Source: Auanema rhodensis (Eukaryota; Nematoda; Chromadorea; Rhabditida; Rhabditidae). Taken from it: a DNA stretch of 64,000 bases. Below are positions 26,601 to 39,596 of this stretch, in pieces; positions within the stretch are counted from its first letter, which is position 1, and each line of letters starts with the position of its first letter. The notes under the pieces are model-generated. The model was not told the origin of the DNA. It was given only the letters and a program-made list of their open reading frames with translations, and searched no databases. The DNA is taken from positions 754,501-818,500 of the forward strand of contig OZ059900.1 of assembly GCA_964057225.1 (NCBI GenBank). Direction: 5' to 3'. Position numbers and translations under genes: made by a program.

Positions 26601-29176
26601 ACAAAAGTCATCAATTAAACGCTAGTGATGTTTAAATCACTGAATTTCACTCAAATAGCATTACTACACTAAGTATGGTCGTTTTTATGCCTTTAACACC
26701 ATATACTCACCGATTTTTGGTACAAAATCTGTAATACTCGTAAATTTCGATCATATTCGTTAAGATTCGAGAATCAAACACACAATACACGAAATAAGTT
26801 TATTTTTACGAGTTTGCACTGATATTTATTCATTTTGATCAAAAAAGGTCGAAAATAGAAAGAATTTTTGAATTTTCCGAGTTTTGAGTCCAATTGGGCT
26901 AAATCGCTCATATATATGATCAAAAGCATAGTTTCACTGTCTATGATAACAAAAGTCTTCAAATATACACTAGTAATGATTAAATCACTGAATTTCACTC
27001 AAATAGCTTTACTACACTAAGTATGGTCGTTTTTATGCCTTTAACACCATATACTCACCGATTTTTGGTACAAAATCTGTAATACTCGTAAATTTTGATC
27101 ATATCCGTTAAGATTCGAGAATCAAACACACAATACACGAAATAAGTTTATTTTTACGAGTTTGCACTGATATTTATTCATTTTGATCAAAAAAGGTCGA
27201 AAATAGAAAGAATTTTTGAATTTTCCGAGTTTTGAGTCCAATTGGGCTAAATCGCTCATATATATGATCAAAAGCATAGTTTCACTGTCTATGATAACAA
27301 AAGTCTTCAAATATACACTAGTAATGATTAAATCACTGAATTTCACTCAAATAGCATTACTACACTAAGTATGGTCGTTTTTATGCCTTTAACACCATAT
27401 ACTCACCGATTTTTGGTACAAAATCTGTAATACTCGTAAATTTTGATCATATTCGTTAAGATTTGAGAATCAAACACACAATAAACAAAATCAGTCTATT
27501 TTTATGAGTTTGCACTGATATATATTCATTTTGATCAAAAAAGGTCGAAAATAGAAAGAATTTTTGAATTTTCCGAGTTTTGAGTCCAATTGGGCTAAAT
27601 CGCTCATATATATAATCAAAAGCATAGTTTTACTGTCTATGATAACAAAAGTCATCAATTAAACGCTAGTGATGTTTAAATCACTGAATTTCACTCAAAT
27701 AGCATTACTACACTAAGTATGGTCGTTTTTATGCCTTTAACACCATATACTCACCGATTTTTGGTACAAAATCTGTAATACTCGTAAATTTCGATCATAT
27801 TCGTTAAGATTCGAGAATCAAACACACAATACACGAAATAAGTTTATTTTTACGAGTTTGCACTGATATTTATTCATTTTGATCAAAAAAGGTCGAAAAT
27901 AGAAAGAATTTTTGAATTTTCCGAGTTTTGAGTCCAATTGGGCTAAATCGCTCATATATATGATCAAAAGCATAGTTTCACTGTCTATGATAACAAAAGT
28001 CTTCAAATATACACTAGTAATGATTAAATCACTGAATTTCACTCAAATAGCTTTACTACACTAAGTATGGTCGTTTTTATGCCTTTAACACCATATACTC
28101 ACCGATTTTTGGTACAAAATCTGTAATACTCGTAAATTTTGATCATATCCGTTAAGATTCGAGAATCAAACACACAATACACGAAATAAGTTTATTTTTA
28201 CGAGTTTGCACTGATATTTATTCATTTTGATCAAAAAAGGTCGAAAATAGAAAGAATTTTTGAATTTTCCGAGTTTTGAGTCCAATTGGGCTAAATCGCT
28301 CATATATATGATCAAAAGCATAGTTTCACTGTCTATGATAACAAAAGTCTTCAAATATACACTAGTAATGATTAAATCACTGAATTTCACTCAAATAGCA
28401 TTACTACACTAAGTATGGTCGTTTTTATGCCTTTAACACCATATACTCACCGATTTTTGGTACAAAATCTGTAATACTTGTAAATTTTGATCATATTCGT
28501 TAAGATTTGAGAATAAAACACATAATACACGAAATAAGTCTTTTTTTACAAGTTTGCACTGATATTTATTCATTTTGATCAAAAAAGGTCGAAAATAGAA
28601 AGAATTTTTGAAATTTCCGAGTTTTGAGTCCAATTTGGCTAAATCGCTCATATATATGATCAAAAGCATAGTTCTATTGTCTATAACAACAAAAGTCTTT
28701 AATTAAACGCTAGTGATGTTTTAATACTGAATTTCGCTCAAATAGCATTACTACACTAAGTATGGTCGTTTTTATGCCTTTAACACCATATACTCACCGA
28801 TTTTTGGTACAAAATCTGTAATACTTGTAAATTTTGATCATATTCGTTAAGATTCGAAAATCAAACACACAATACACGAAATAAGTTTATTTTTACAAGT
28901 TTGCACTGATATTTATTCATTTTGATCAAAAAAGGTCGAAAATAGAAAGAATTTTTGAAATTTCCGAGTTTTGAGTCTAATTTGGCTAAATCGCTCATAT
29001 ATATGATCAGAAGCATAAGTGTATTGTCTATGACAACAAAAGTCATTATTTAAACACTAATGATGTTTAAATCACTAAATTTCGCTCTAATAGCATTACT
29101 ACACTAAGTATGGTCGTTTTTATGCCTTTAACACCATATACTCACCGATTTTTGGTACAAAATCTGTAATACTCGT
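23616..29176 (+). repeat. 16-monomer block, second copy (5,561 bp)
   Basis: Follows the first copy directly and matches it monomer by monomer at an offset of 5,561 bp; I noticed no difference in the stretches compared. After 29,176 the sequence enters subtype f (acacaatatcag, gatcgaaaaagg), whereas copy one was followed by E', so the duplication ends here. The near identity points to a recent event or an assembly duplicate. Confidence 0.92.
26394..28481 (+). repeat. Nested trimer duplication, second copy
   Basis: The doubled 1,044-bp trimer is carried along in the second 16-monomer block, with monomer starts at 26394, 26742, 27090, 27438, 27786 and 28134. The trimer was therefore doubled before the 16-monomer block was duplicated. 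Confidence 0.88.
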
Positions 29177-29523
29177 AAATTTTGATCATATTCGTTAAGA
29201 TTTGAGAATCAAACACACAATACACAATATCAGTCTATTTTTATGAGCTTGCACTGATATATATTCATTTTGATCGAAAAAGGTCGAAAACAGAAAGAAT
29301 TTTTGAAATTTCCGAGTTTTGAGTCTAATTTGGCTAAATCGCTCATTTATATGATCAAAAGCATAGTTTTATTGTCTATGACAACAAAAGTCATCAATTA
29401 AACGCTAGTGATGTTTAAATACTGATTTTCGCTCAAATAGCATTACTACACTAAGTATGGTCGTTTTTATGCCTTTAACACCATATACTCACCGATTTTT
29501 GCTACAAAATCTGTAATACTTGT
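29177..29523 (+). repeat. Subtype f monomer at the junction of two array domains
   Basis: First subtype f copy in the window: acacaatatcag, gatcgaaaaagg, gaaaacagaaag and catttatatg. It sits where the 16-monomer domain gives way to the a-f hexamer domain, and it matches the f copies that precede each later hexamer. Confidence 0.8.
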
Positions 29524-31608
29524 AAATTTTGATCATATTCGTTAAGATTCGAGAATCAAACACATAATACACGAAATAAGTCTAGTTTTATGAGTTTGCA
29601 CTGATATTTATTCATTTTGATCAAAAAAGGTCGAAAATAGAAAGAATTTTTGAATTTTCCGAGTTTTGAGTCCAATTGGGCTAAATCTCTCAAATATATG
29701 ATCAAAAGCATAGTTTTACTGTCTATGATAACAAAAGTCTTCAAATATACACTAATAATGTGTAAATCACTGAATTTCACTCAAATAGCATTACTACACT
29801 AAGTATGGTCGTTTTTATGCCTTTGACACCATATACTCACCGATTTTTGGTACAAAATCTGTAATACTTGTAAATTTTGATCATATTCGTTAAGATTCGA
29901 GAATCAAACACATGATACACGAAATAAGTCTAGTTTTATGAGTTTGCACTGATATTTATTCATTTTGATCAAAAAAGGTCGAAAATAGAAAGAATTTTTG
30001 AATTTTCCGAGTTTTGAGTCCAATTGGGCTAAATCTCTCATATATATGATCAAAAGCATAGTTTTACTGTCTATGATAACAAAAGTCTTCAAATATACAC
30101 TAATAATGTGTAAATCACTGAATTTCACTCAAATAGCATTACTACACTAAGTATGGTCGTTTTTATGCCTTTAACACCATATACTCACCGATTTTTGGTA
30201 CAAAATCTGTAATACTTGTAAATTTTGATCATATTTGTTAAGATTCGAGAATCGAACACATAATACACGAAATAAGTCTATTTTTACAAGTTTGCACTGA
30301 TATTTATTCATTTTGATCAAAAAAGGTCGAAAATAGAAAGAATTTTTGAAATTTCCGAGTTTTGAGTCCAATTTGGCTAAATCGCTCATATATAAGATCA
30401 AAAGCATAGTTTTATTGTCTATAACAACAAAAGTCATCAATTAAACGCTAGTGATATTTAAATACTGATTTTCGCTCAAATAGCATTACTACACTAAGTA
30501 TGGTCGTTTTTATGCCTTTAACACCATATACTCACCGATTTTTGGTACAAAATCTGTAATACTTGTAAATTTTGATCATATTCGTTAAGATTCGAAAATC
30601 AAACACACAATATACGAAATAAGTTTATTTTTACAAGTTTGCACTGATATTTATTCATTTTGATCAAAAAAGGTCGAAAATAGAAAGAATTTTTGAAATT
30701 TCCGAGTTTTGAGTCCAATTTGGCTAAATCGCTCATATATATGATCAAAAGCATAGTTCTATTGTCTATAACAACAAAAGTCTTTAATTAAACGCTAGTG
30801 ATGTTTTAATACTGAATTTCGCTCAAATAGCATTACTACACTAAGTATGGTCGTTTTTATGCCTTTAACACCATATACTCACCGATTTTTGGTACAAAAT
30901 CTGTAATACTTGTAAATTTTGATCATATTCGTTAAGATTCGAAAATCAAACACACAATACACGAAATAAGTTTATTTTTACAAGTTTGCACTGATATTTA
31001 TTCATTTTGATCAAAAAAGGTCGAAAATAGAAAGAATTTTTGAAATTTCCGAGTTTTGAGTCTAATTTGGCTAAATCGCTCATATATATGATCAGAAGCA
31101 TAAGTGTATTGTCTATGACAACAAAAGTCATTATTTAAACACTAATGATGTTTAAATCACTAAATTTCGCTCTAATAGCATTACTACACTAAGTATGGTC
31201 GTTTTTATGCCTTTAACACCATATACTCACCGATTTTTGGTACAAAATCTGTAATACTCGTAAATTTTGATCATATTCGTTAAGATTTGAGAATCAAACA
31301 CACAATACACAATATCAGTCTATTTTTATGAGCTTGCACTGATATATATTCATTTTGATCGAAAAAGGTCGAAAACAGAAAGAATTTTTGAAATTTCCGA
31401 GTTTTGAGTCTAATTTGGCTAAATCGCTCATTTATATGATCAAAAGCATAGTTTTATTGTCTATGACAACAAAAATCATCAATTAAACGCTAGTGATGTT
31501 TAAATACTGATTTTCGCTCAAATAGCATTACTACACAAAGTATGGTCGTTTTTATGCCTTTAACACCATATACTCACCGATTTTTGGTACAAAATCTGTA
31601 ATACTCGT
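29524..31608 (+). repeat. Hexamer a-b-c-d-e-f, copy 1 (2,085 bp)
   Basis: Starts are a 29524, b 29872, c 30220, d 30567, e 30914, f 31262. Markers: a has gtctagttttatg and ctcaaatatatg; b has gtctagttttatg and ctctcatatatatg; c has gaatcgaacac and tataagatcaaaagc; d has catagttctattg and tctttaattaaac; e has gcataagtgtattg and ttatttaaacac; f has acacaatatcag and gatcgaaaaagg. This copy has private changes such as ctttgacacc near 29,822 and acatgatacac near 29,911. One subtype x monomer (31609-31955) separates it from copy 2. Confidence 0.88.
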
Positions 31609-31955
31609 AAAATTTGATCATATTTGTTAAGATTTGAGAATCAAACACACAATACACAAAATCAGTCTATTTTTATGAGTTTACACTGATATTTATTCAT
31701 TTTGATCAAAAAAGGTCGAAAATAGAAAGAATTTTTGAAATTTCCGAGTTTTGAGTCTAATTTGGCTAAATCGCTCATATATATGATCAGAAGCATAGTT
31801 TTATTGTCTATGACAACAAAAATCATCAATTAAACGCTAGTGATGTTTAAATACTGATTTTCGCTCAAATAGCATTACTACACAAAGTATGGTCGTTTTT
31901 ATGCCTTTAACACCATATACTCACCGATTTTTGCTACAAAATCTGTAATACTTGT
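31609..31955 (+). repeat. Extra x-type monomer between hexamers
   Basis: Left part is F-like (aaaatttgatcatatttg, gagtttacactg) but ttttgatc is retained and the right part is E-like. It carries cacaaagtatgg. It interrupts the a-f hexamer register and has no counterpart at the equivalent place in the second 32-monomer block. Confidence 0.82.
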
Positions 31956-34040
31956 AAATTTTGATCATATTCGTTAAGATTTGAGAATCAAACACATAAT
32001 ACACGAAATAAGTCTAGTTTTATGAGTTTGCACTGATATTTATTCATTTTGATCAAAAAAGGTCGAAAATAGAAAGAATTTTTGAATTTTCCGAGTTTTG
32101 AGTCCAATTGGGCTAAATCTCTCAAATATATGATCAAAAGCATAGTTTTACTGTCTATGATAACAAAAGTCTTCAAATATACACTAATAATGTGTAAATC
32201 ACTGAATTTCACTCAAATAGCATTACTACACTAAGTATGGTCGTTTTTATGCCTTTAACACCATATACTCACCGATTTTTGGTACAAAATCTGTAATACT
32301 TGTAAATTTTGATCATATTCGTTAAGATTCGAGAATCAAACACATAATACACGAAATAAGTCTAGTTTTATGAGTTTGCACTGATATTTATTCATTTTGA
32401 TCAAAAAAGGTCGAAAATAGAAAGAATTTTTGAATTTTCCGAGTTTTGAGTCCAATTGGGCTAAATCTCTCATATATATGATCAAAAGCATAGTTTTACT
32501 GTCTATGATAACAAAAGTCTTCAAATATACACTAATAATGTGTAAATCACTGAATTTCACTCAAATAGCATTACTACACTAAGTATGGTCGTTTTTATGC
32601 CTTTAACACCATATACTCACCGATTTTTGGTACAAAATCTGTAATACTTGTAAATTTTGATCATATTTGTTAAGATTCGAGAATCGAACACATAATACAC
32701 GAAATAAGTCTATTTTTACAAGTTTGCACTGATATTTATTCATTTTGATCAAAAAAGGTCGAAAATAGAAAGAATTTTTGAAATTTCCGAGTTTTGAGTC
32801 CAATTTGGCTAAATCGCTCATATATAAGATCAAAAGCATAGTTTTATTGTCTATAACAACAAAAGTCATCAATTAAACGCTAGTGATATTTAAATACTGA
32901 TTTTCGCTCAAATAGCATTACTACACTAAGTATGGTCGTTTTTATGCCTTTAACACCATATACTCACCGATTTTTGGTACAAAATCTGTAATACTTGTAA
33001 ATTTTGATCATATTCGTTAAGATTCGAAAATCAAACACACAATACACGAAATAAGTTTATTTTTACAAGTTTGCACTGATATTTATTCATTTTGATCAAA
33101 AAAGGTCGAAAATAGAAAGAATTTTTGAAATTTCCGAGTTTTGAGTCCAATTTGGCTAAATCGCTCATATATATGATCAAAAGCATAGTTCTATTGTCTA
33201 TAACAACAAAAGTCTTTAATTAAACGCTAGTGATGTTTTAATACTGAATTTCGCTCAAATAGCATTACTACACTAAGTATGGTCGTTTTTATGCCTTTAA
33301 CACCATATACTCACCGATTTTTGGTACAAAATCTGTAATACTTGTAAATTTTGATCATATTCGTTAAGATTCGAAAATCAAACACACAATACACGAAATA
33401 AGTTTATTTTTACAAGTTTGCACTGATATTTATTCATTTTGATCAAAAAAGGTCGAAAATAGAAAGAATTTTTGAAATTTCCGAGTTTTGAGTCTAATTT
33501 GGCTAAATCGCTCATATATATGATCAGAAGCATAAGTGTATTGTCTATGACAACAAAAGTCATTATTTAAACACTAATGATGTTTAAATCACTAAATTTC
33601 GCTCTAATAGCATTACTACACTAAGTATGGTCGTTTTTATGCCTTTAACACCATATACTCACCGATTTTTGGTACAAAATCTGTAATACTCGTAAATTTT
33701 GATCATATTCGTTAAGATTTGAGAATCAAACACACAATACACAATATCAGTCTATTTTTATGAGCTTGCACTGATATATATTCATTTTGATCGAAAAAGG
33801 TCGAAAACAGAAAGAATTTTTGAAATTTCCGAGTTTTGAGTCTAATTTGGCTAAATCGCTCATTTATATGATCAAAAGCATAGTTTTATTGTCTATGACA
33901 ACAAAAGTCATCAATTAAACGCTAGTGATGTTTAAATACTGATTTTCGCTCAAATAGCATTACTACACTAAGTATGGTCGTTTTTATGCCTTTAACACCA
34001 TATACTCACCGATTTTTGCTACAAAATCTGTAATACTTGT
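31956..34040 (+). repeat. Hexamer a-b-c-d-e-f, copy 2 (2,085 bp)
   Basis: Starts are 31956, 32304, 32652, 32999, 33346 and 33694, with the same six markers in the same order as copy 1. Its a monomer begins gatttgagaatc rather than gattcgagaatc. Confidence 0.88.
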
Positions 34041-35083
34041 AAATTTTGATCATATTCGTTAAGATTTGAGAATCAAACACATAATACACGAAATAAGTCT
34101 AGTTTTATGAGTTTGCACTGATATTTATTCATTTTGATCAAAAAAGGTCGAAAATAGAAAGAATTTTTGAATTTTCCGAGTTTTGAGTCCAATTGGGCTA
34201 AATCTCTCAAATATATGATCAAAAGCATAGTTTTACTGTCTATGATAACAAAAGTCTTCAAATATACACTAATAATGTGTAAATCACTGAATTTCACTCA
34301 AATAGCATTACTACACTAAGTATGGTCGTTTTTATGCCTTTAACACCATATACTCACCGATTTTTGGTACAAAATCTGTAATACTTGTAAATTTTGATCA
34401 TATTCGTTAAGATTCGAGAATCAAACACATAATACACGAAATAAGTCTAGTTTTATGAGTTTGCACTGATATTTATTCATTTTGATCAAAAAAGGTCGAA
34501 AATAGAAAGAATTTTTGAATTTCCCGAGTTTTGAGTCCAATTGGGCTAAATCTCTCATATATATGATCAAAAGCATAGTTTTACTGTCTATGATAACAAA
34601 AGTCTTCAAATATACACTAATAATGTGTAAATCACTGAATTTCACTCAAATAGCATTACTACACTAAGTATGGTCGTTTTTATGCCTTTAACACCATATA
34701 CTCACCGATTTTTGGTACAAAATCTGTAATACTTGTAAATTTTGATCATATTTGTTAAGATTCGAGAATCGAACACATAATACACGAAATAAGTCTATTT
34801 TTACAAGTTTGCACTGATATTTATTCATTTTGATCAAAAAAGGTCGAAAATAGAAAGAATTTTTGAAATTTCCGAGTTTTGAGTCCAATTTGGCTAAATC
34901 GCTCATATATAAGATCAAAAGCATAGTTTTATTGTCTATAACAACAAAAGTCATCAATTAAACGCTAGTGATATTTAAATACTGATTTTCGCTCAAGTAG
35001 CATTACTACACTAAGTATGGTCGTTTTTATGCCTTTAACACCATATACTCACCGATTTTTGGTACAAAATCTGTAATACTTGT
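34041..35083 (+). repeat. Partial hexamer, copy 3 (a-b-c only)
   Basis: Monomers 34041 (a), 34389 (b) and 34737 (c) repeat the first half of the hexamer. The expected d is replaced at 35084 by an E-type monomer with gttaatatttgag and gaattttcgaaat. Confidence 0.85.
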
Positions 35084-36818
35084 AAATTTTGATCATATTC
35101 GTTAATATTTGAGAATCAAACATACAATACACAAAATCAGTCTATTTTTATGAGCTTGCACTGATATATATTCATTTTGATCAAAAAAGGTCGAAAATAG
35201 AAAGAATTTTCGAAATTTCCGAGTTTTGAGTCTAATTTGGCTAAATCGCTCATATATATGATCAGAAGCATAGTTTTATTGTCTATGACAACAAAAATCA
35301 TCAATTAAACGCTAGTGATGTTTAAATACTGATTTTCGCTCAAATAGCATTACTACACTAAGTATGGTCGTTTTTATGCCTTTAACACCATATACTCACC
35401 GATTTTTGGTACAAAATCTGTAATACTCGTAAAATTTGATCATATTTGTCAAGATTTGAGAATCAAACACACAATACACAAAATCAGTCTATTTTTATGA
35501 GTTTACACTGATATTTATTCATTTTGATCAAAAAAGGTCGAAAATAGAAAGAATTTTTGAAATTTCCGAGTTTTGAGTCTAATTTGGCTAAATCGCTCAT
35601 ATATATGATCAGAAGCATAGTTTTATTGTCTATGACAACAAAAATCATCAATTAAACGCTAGTGATGTTTAAATACTGATTTTCGCTCAAATAGCATTAC
35701 TACACTAAGTATGGTCGTTTTTATGCCTTTAACACCATATACTCACCGATTTTTGGTACAAAATCTGTAATACTTGTAAATTTTGATCATATTCGTTAAG
35801 ATTTGAGAATCAAACATACAATACACAAAATCAGTCTATTTTTATGAGCTTGCACTGATATATATTCATTTTGATCAAAAAAGGTCGAAAATAGAAAGAA
35901 TTTTTGAAATTTCCGAGTTTTGAGTCTAATTTGGCTAAATCGCTCATATATATGATCAGAAGCATAGTTTTATTGTCTATGACAACAAAAATCATCAATT
36001 AAACGCTAGTGATGTTTAAATACTGATTTTCGCTCAAATAGCATTACTACACTAAGTATGGTCGTTTTTATGCCTTTAACACCATATACTCACCGATTTT
36101 TGGTACAAAATCTGTAATACTCGTAAAATTTGATCATATTTGTTAAGATTTGAGAATCAAACACACAATACACAAAATCAGTCTATTTTTATGAGTTTAC
36201 ACTGATATTTATTCATTTTGATCAAAAAAGGTCGAAAATAGAAAGAATTTTTGAAATTTCCGAGTTTTGAGTCTAATTTGGCTAAATCGCTCATATATAT
36301 GATCAGAAGCATAGTTTTATTGTCTATGACAACAAAAATCATCAATTAAACGCTAGTGATGTTTAAATACTGATTTTCGCTCAAATAGCATTACTACACA
36401 AAGTATGGTCGTTTTTATGCCTTTAACACCATATACTCACCGATTTTTGGTACAAAATCTGTAATACTCGTAAATTTTGATCATATTCGTTAAGATTTGA
36501 GAATCAAACATACAATACACAAAATCAGTCTATTTTTATGAGCTTGCACTGATATATATTCATTTTGATCAAAAAAGGTCGAAAATAGAAAGAATTTTTG
36601 AAATTTCCGAGTTTTGAGTCCAATTTGGCTAAATCGCTCATATATATGATCAAAAGCATAGTTCTATTGTCTATAACAACAAAAGTCTTTAATTAAACGC
36701 TAGTGATGTTTTAATACTGAATTTCGCTCAAATAGCATTACTACACTAAGTATGGTCGTTTTTATGCCTTTAACACCATATACTCACCGATTTTTGGTAC
36801 AAAATCTGTAATACTTGT
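35084..36818 (+). repeat. E-x alternating stretch (first block)
   Basis: Order is E 35084, x 35431, E 35778, x 36125, and a mosaic monomer at 36472 with an E left part and a d right part (gttctattg, tctttaatt). The dimer period is 694 bp. Confidence 0.8.
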
Positions 36819-38555
36819 AAATTTTGATCATATTCGTTAAGATTCGAAAATCAAACACACAATACACGAAATAAGTTTATTTTTACAAGTTTGCACTGAT
36901 ATTTATTCATTTTGATCAAAAAAGGTCGAAAATAGAAAGAATTTTTGAAATTTCCGAGTTTTGAGTCTAATTTGGCTAAATCGCTCATATATATGATCAG
37001 AAGCATAAGTGTATTGTCTATGACAACAAAAGTCATTATTTAAACACTAATGATGTTTAAATCACTAAATTTCGCTCTAATAGCATTACTACACTAAGTA
37101 TGGTCGTTTTTATGCCTTTAACACCATATACTCACCGATTTTTGGTACAAAATCTGTAATACTCGTAAATTTTGATCATATTCGTTAAGATTTGAGAATC
37201 AAACACACAATACACAATATCAGTCTATTTTTATGAGCTTGCACTGATATATATTCATTTTGATCGAAAAAGGTCGAAAACAGAAAGAATTTTTGAAATT
37301 TCCGAGTTTTGAGTCTAATTTGGCTAAATCGCTCATTTATATGATCAAAAGCATAGTTTTATTGTCTATGACAACAAAAGTCATCAATTAAACGCTAGTG
37401 ATGTTTAAATACTGAATTTCGCTCAAATAGCATTACTACACTAAGTATGGTCGTTTTTATGCCTTTAACACCATATACTCACCGATTTTTGGTACAAAAT
37501 CTGTAATACTCGTAAATTTTGATCATATTCGTTCAGATTTGAGAATCAAACATACAATACACAAGATGAGTCTCTTTTTATGAGCTTGCACTGATATATA
37601 TTCATTTTGATCAAAAAAGGTCGAAAATAGAAAGAATTTTTGAAATTTCCGAGTTTTGAGTCTAATTTGGCTAAATCGCTCATTTATATGATCAGAAGCA
37701 TAGTTTTATTGTCTATGACAACAAAAGTCATCAATTAAACGCTAGTGATGTTTAAATACTGATTTTCGCTCAAATAGCATTACTACACTAAGTATGGTCG
37801 TTTTTATGCCTTTAACACCATATACTCACCGATTTTTGGTACAAAATCTGTAATACTTGTAAATTTTGATCATATTCGTTAAGATTCGAGAATCAAACAC
37901 ATAAAACACGAAATAAGTCTAGTTTTATGAGTTTGCACTGATATTTATTCATTTTGATCAAAAAAGGTCGAAAATAGAAAGAATTTTTGAATTTTCCGAG
38001 TTTTGAGTCCAATTGGGCTAAATCTCTCAAATATATGATCAAAAGCATAGTTTTACTGTCTATGATAACAAAAGTCTTCAAATATACACTAATAATGTGT
38101 AAATCACTGAATTTCACTCAAATAGCATTACTACACTAAGTATGGTCGTTTTTATGCCTTTAACACCATATACTCACCGATTTTTGGTACAAAATCTGTA
38201 ATACTTGTAAATTTTGATCATATTCGTTAAGATTCGAGAATCAAACACATAATACACGAAATAAGTCTAGTTTTATGAGCTTGCACTGATATATATTCAT
38301 TTTGATCAAAAAAGGTCGAAAATAGAAAGAATTTTCGAAATTTCCGAGTTTTGAGTCTAATTTGGCTAAATCGCTCATATATATGATCAGAAGCATAGTT
38401 TTATTGTCTATGACAACAAAAATCATCAATTAAACGCTAGTGATGTTTAAATACTGATTTTCGCTCAAATAGCATTACTACACTAAGTATGGTCGTTTTT
38501 ATGCCTTTAACACCATATACTCACCGATTTTTGGTACAAAATCTGTAATACTTGT
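36472..38555 (+). repeat. Related hexamer d'-e-f-g-a-b', copy 1
   Basis: Starts are 36472 (E left, d right), 36819 (e), 37167 (f), 37514 (g: gttcagatttgag, gatgagtctc, catttatatgatcag), 37861 (a, with acataaaacacg) and 38209 (b left, E right). The order parallels d-e-f-a-b of the main hexamer, with g inserted between f and a and no c. Confidence 0.78.
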
Positions 38556-38902
38556 AAATTTTGATCATATTCGTTAAGATTTGAGAATCAAACATACAAT
38601 ACACAAAATCAGTCTATTTTTATGAGCTTGCACTGATATATATTTATTTTGATCAAAAAAGGTCGAAAATAGAAAGAATTTTCGAAATTTCCGAGTTTTG
38701 AGTCTAATTTGGCTAAATCGCTCATATATATGATCAGAAGCATAGTTTTATTGTCTATGACAACAAAAATCATCAATTAAACGCTAGTGATGTTTAAATA
38801 CTGATTTTCGCTCAAATAGCATTACTACACTAAGTATGGTCGTTTTTATGCCTTTAACACCATATACTCACCGATTTTTGGTACAAAATCTGTAATACTT
38901 GT

Positions 38903-39596
38903 AAATTTTGATCATATTCGTTAAGATTCGGAAATCAAACACACAATACACGAAATAAGTTTATTTTTACAAGTTTGCACTGATATTTATTCATTTTGAT
39001 CAAAAAAGGTCGAAAATAGAAAGAATTTTTGAAATTTCCGAGTTTTGAGTCTAATTTGGCTAAATCGCTCATATATATGATCAGAAGCATAGTTTTATTG
39101 TCTATGACAACAAAAATCATCAATTAAACGCTAGTGATGTTTAAATACTGATTTTCGCTCAAATAGCATTACTACACTAAGTATGGTCGTTTTTATGCCT
39201 TTAACACCATATACTCACCGATTTTTGGTACAAAATCTGTAATACTTGTAAATTTTGATCATATTCGTTAAGATTCGGAAATCAAACACACAATACACGA
39301 AATAAGTTTATTTTTACAAGTTTGCACTGATATTTATTCATTTTGATCAAAAAAGGTCGAAAATAGAAAGAATTTTTGAAATTTCCGAGTTTTGAGTCTA
39401 ATTTGGCTAAATCGCTCATATATATGATCAGAAGCATAGTTTTATTGTCTATGACAACAAAAATCATCAATTAAACGCTAGTGATGTTTAAATACTGATT
39501 TTCGCTCAAATAGCATTACTACACTAAGTATGGTCGTTTTTATGCCTTTAACACCATATACTCACCGATTTTTGGTACAAAATCTGTAATACTTGT
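38903..39596 (+). repeat. Single-monomer tandem duplication, 347 bp twice
   Basis: Monomers 38903 and 39250 appear identical and share the private variant gattcggaaatc, not seen elsewhere in the window. The left part is e-like and the right part E-like. This looks like the youngest and smallest duplication here. In the second 32-monomer block the corresponding place (50017-50713) holds two different monomers. Confidence 0.85.
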
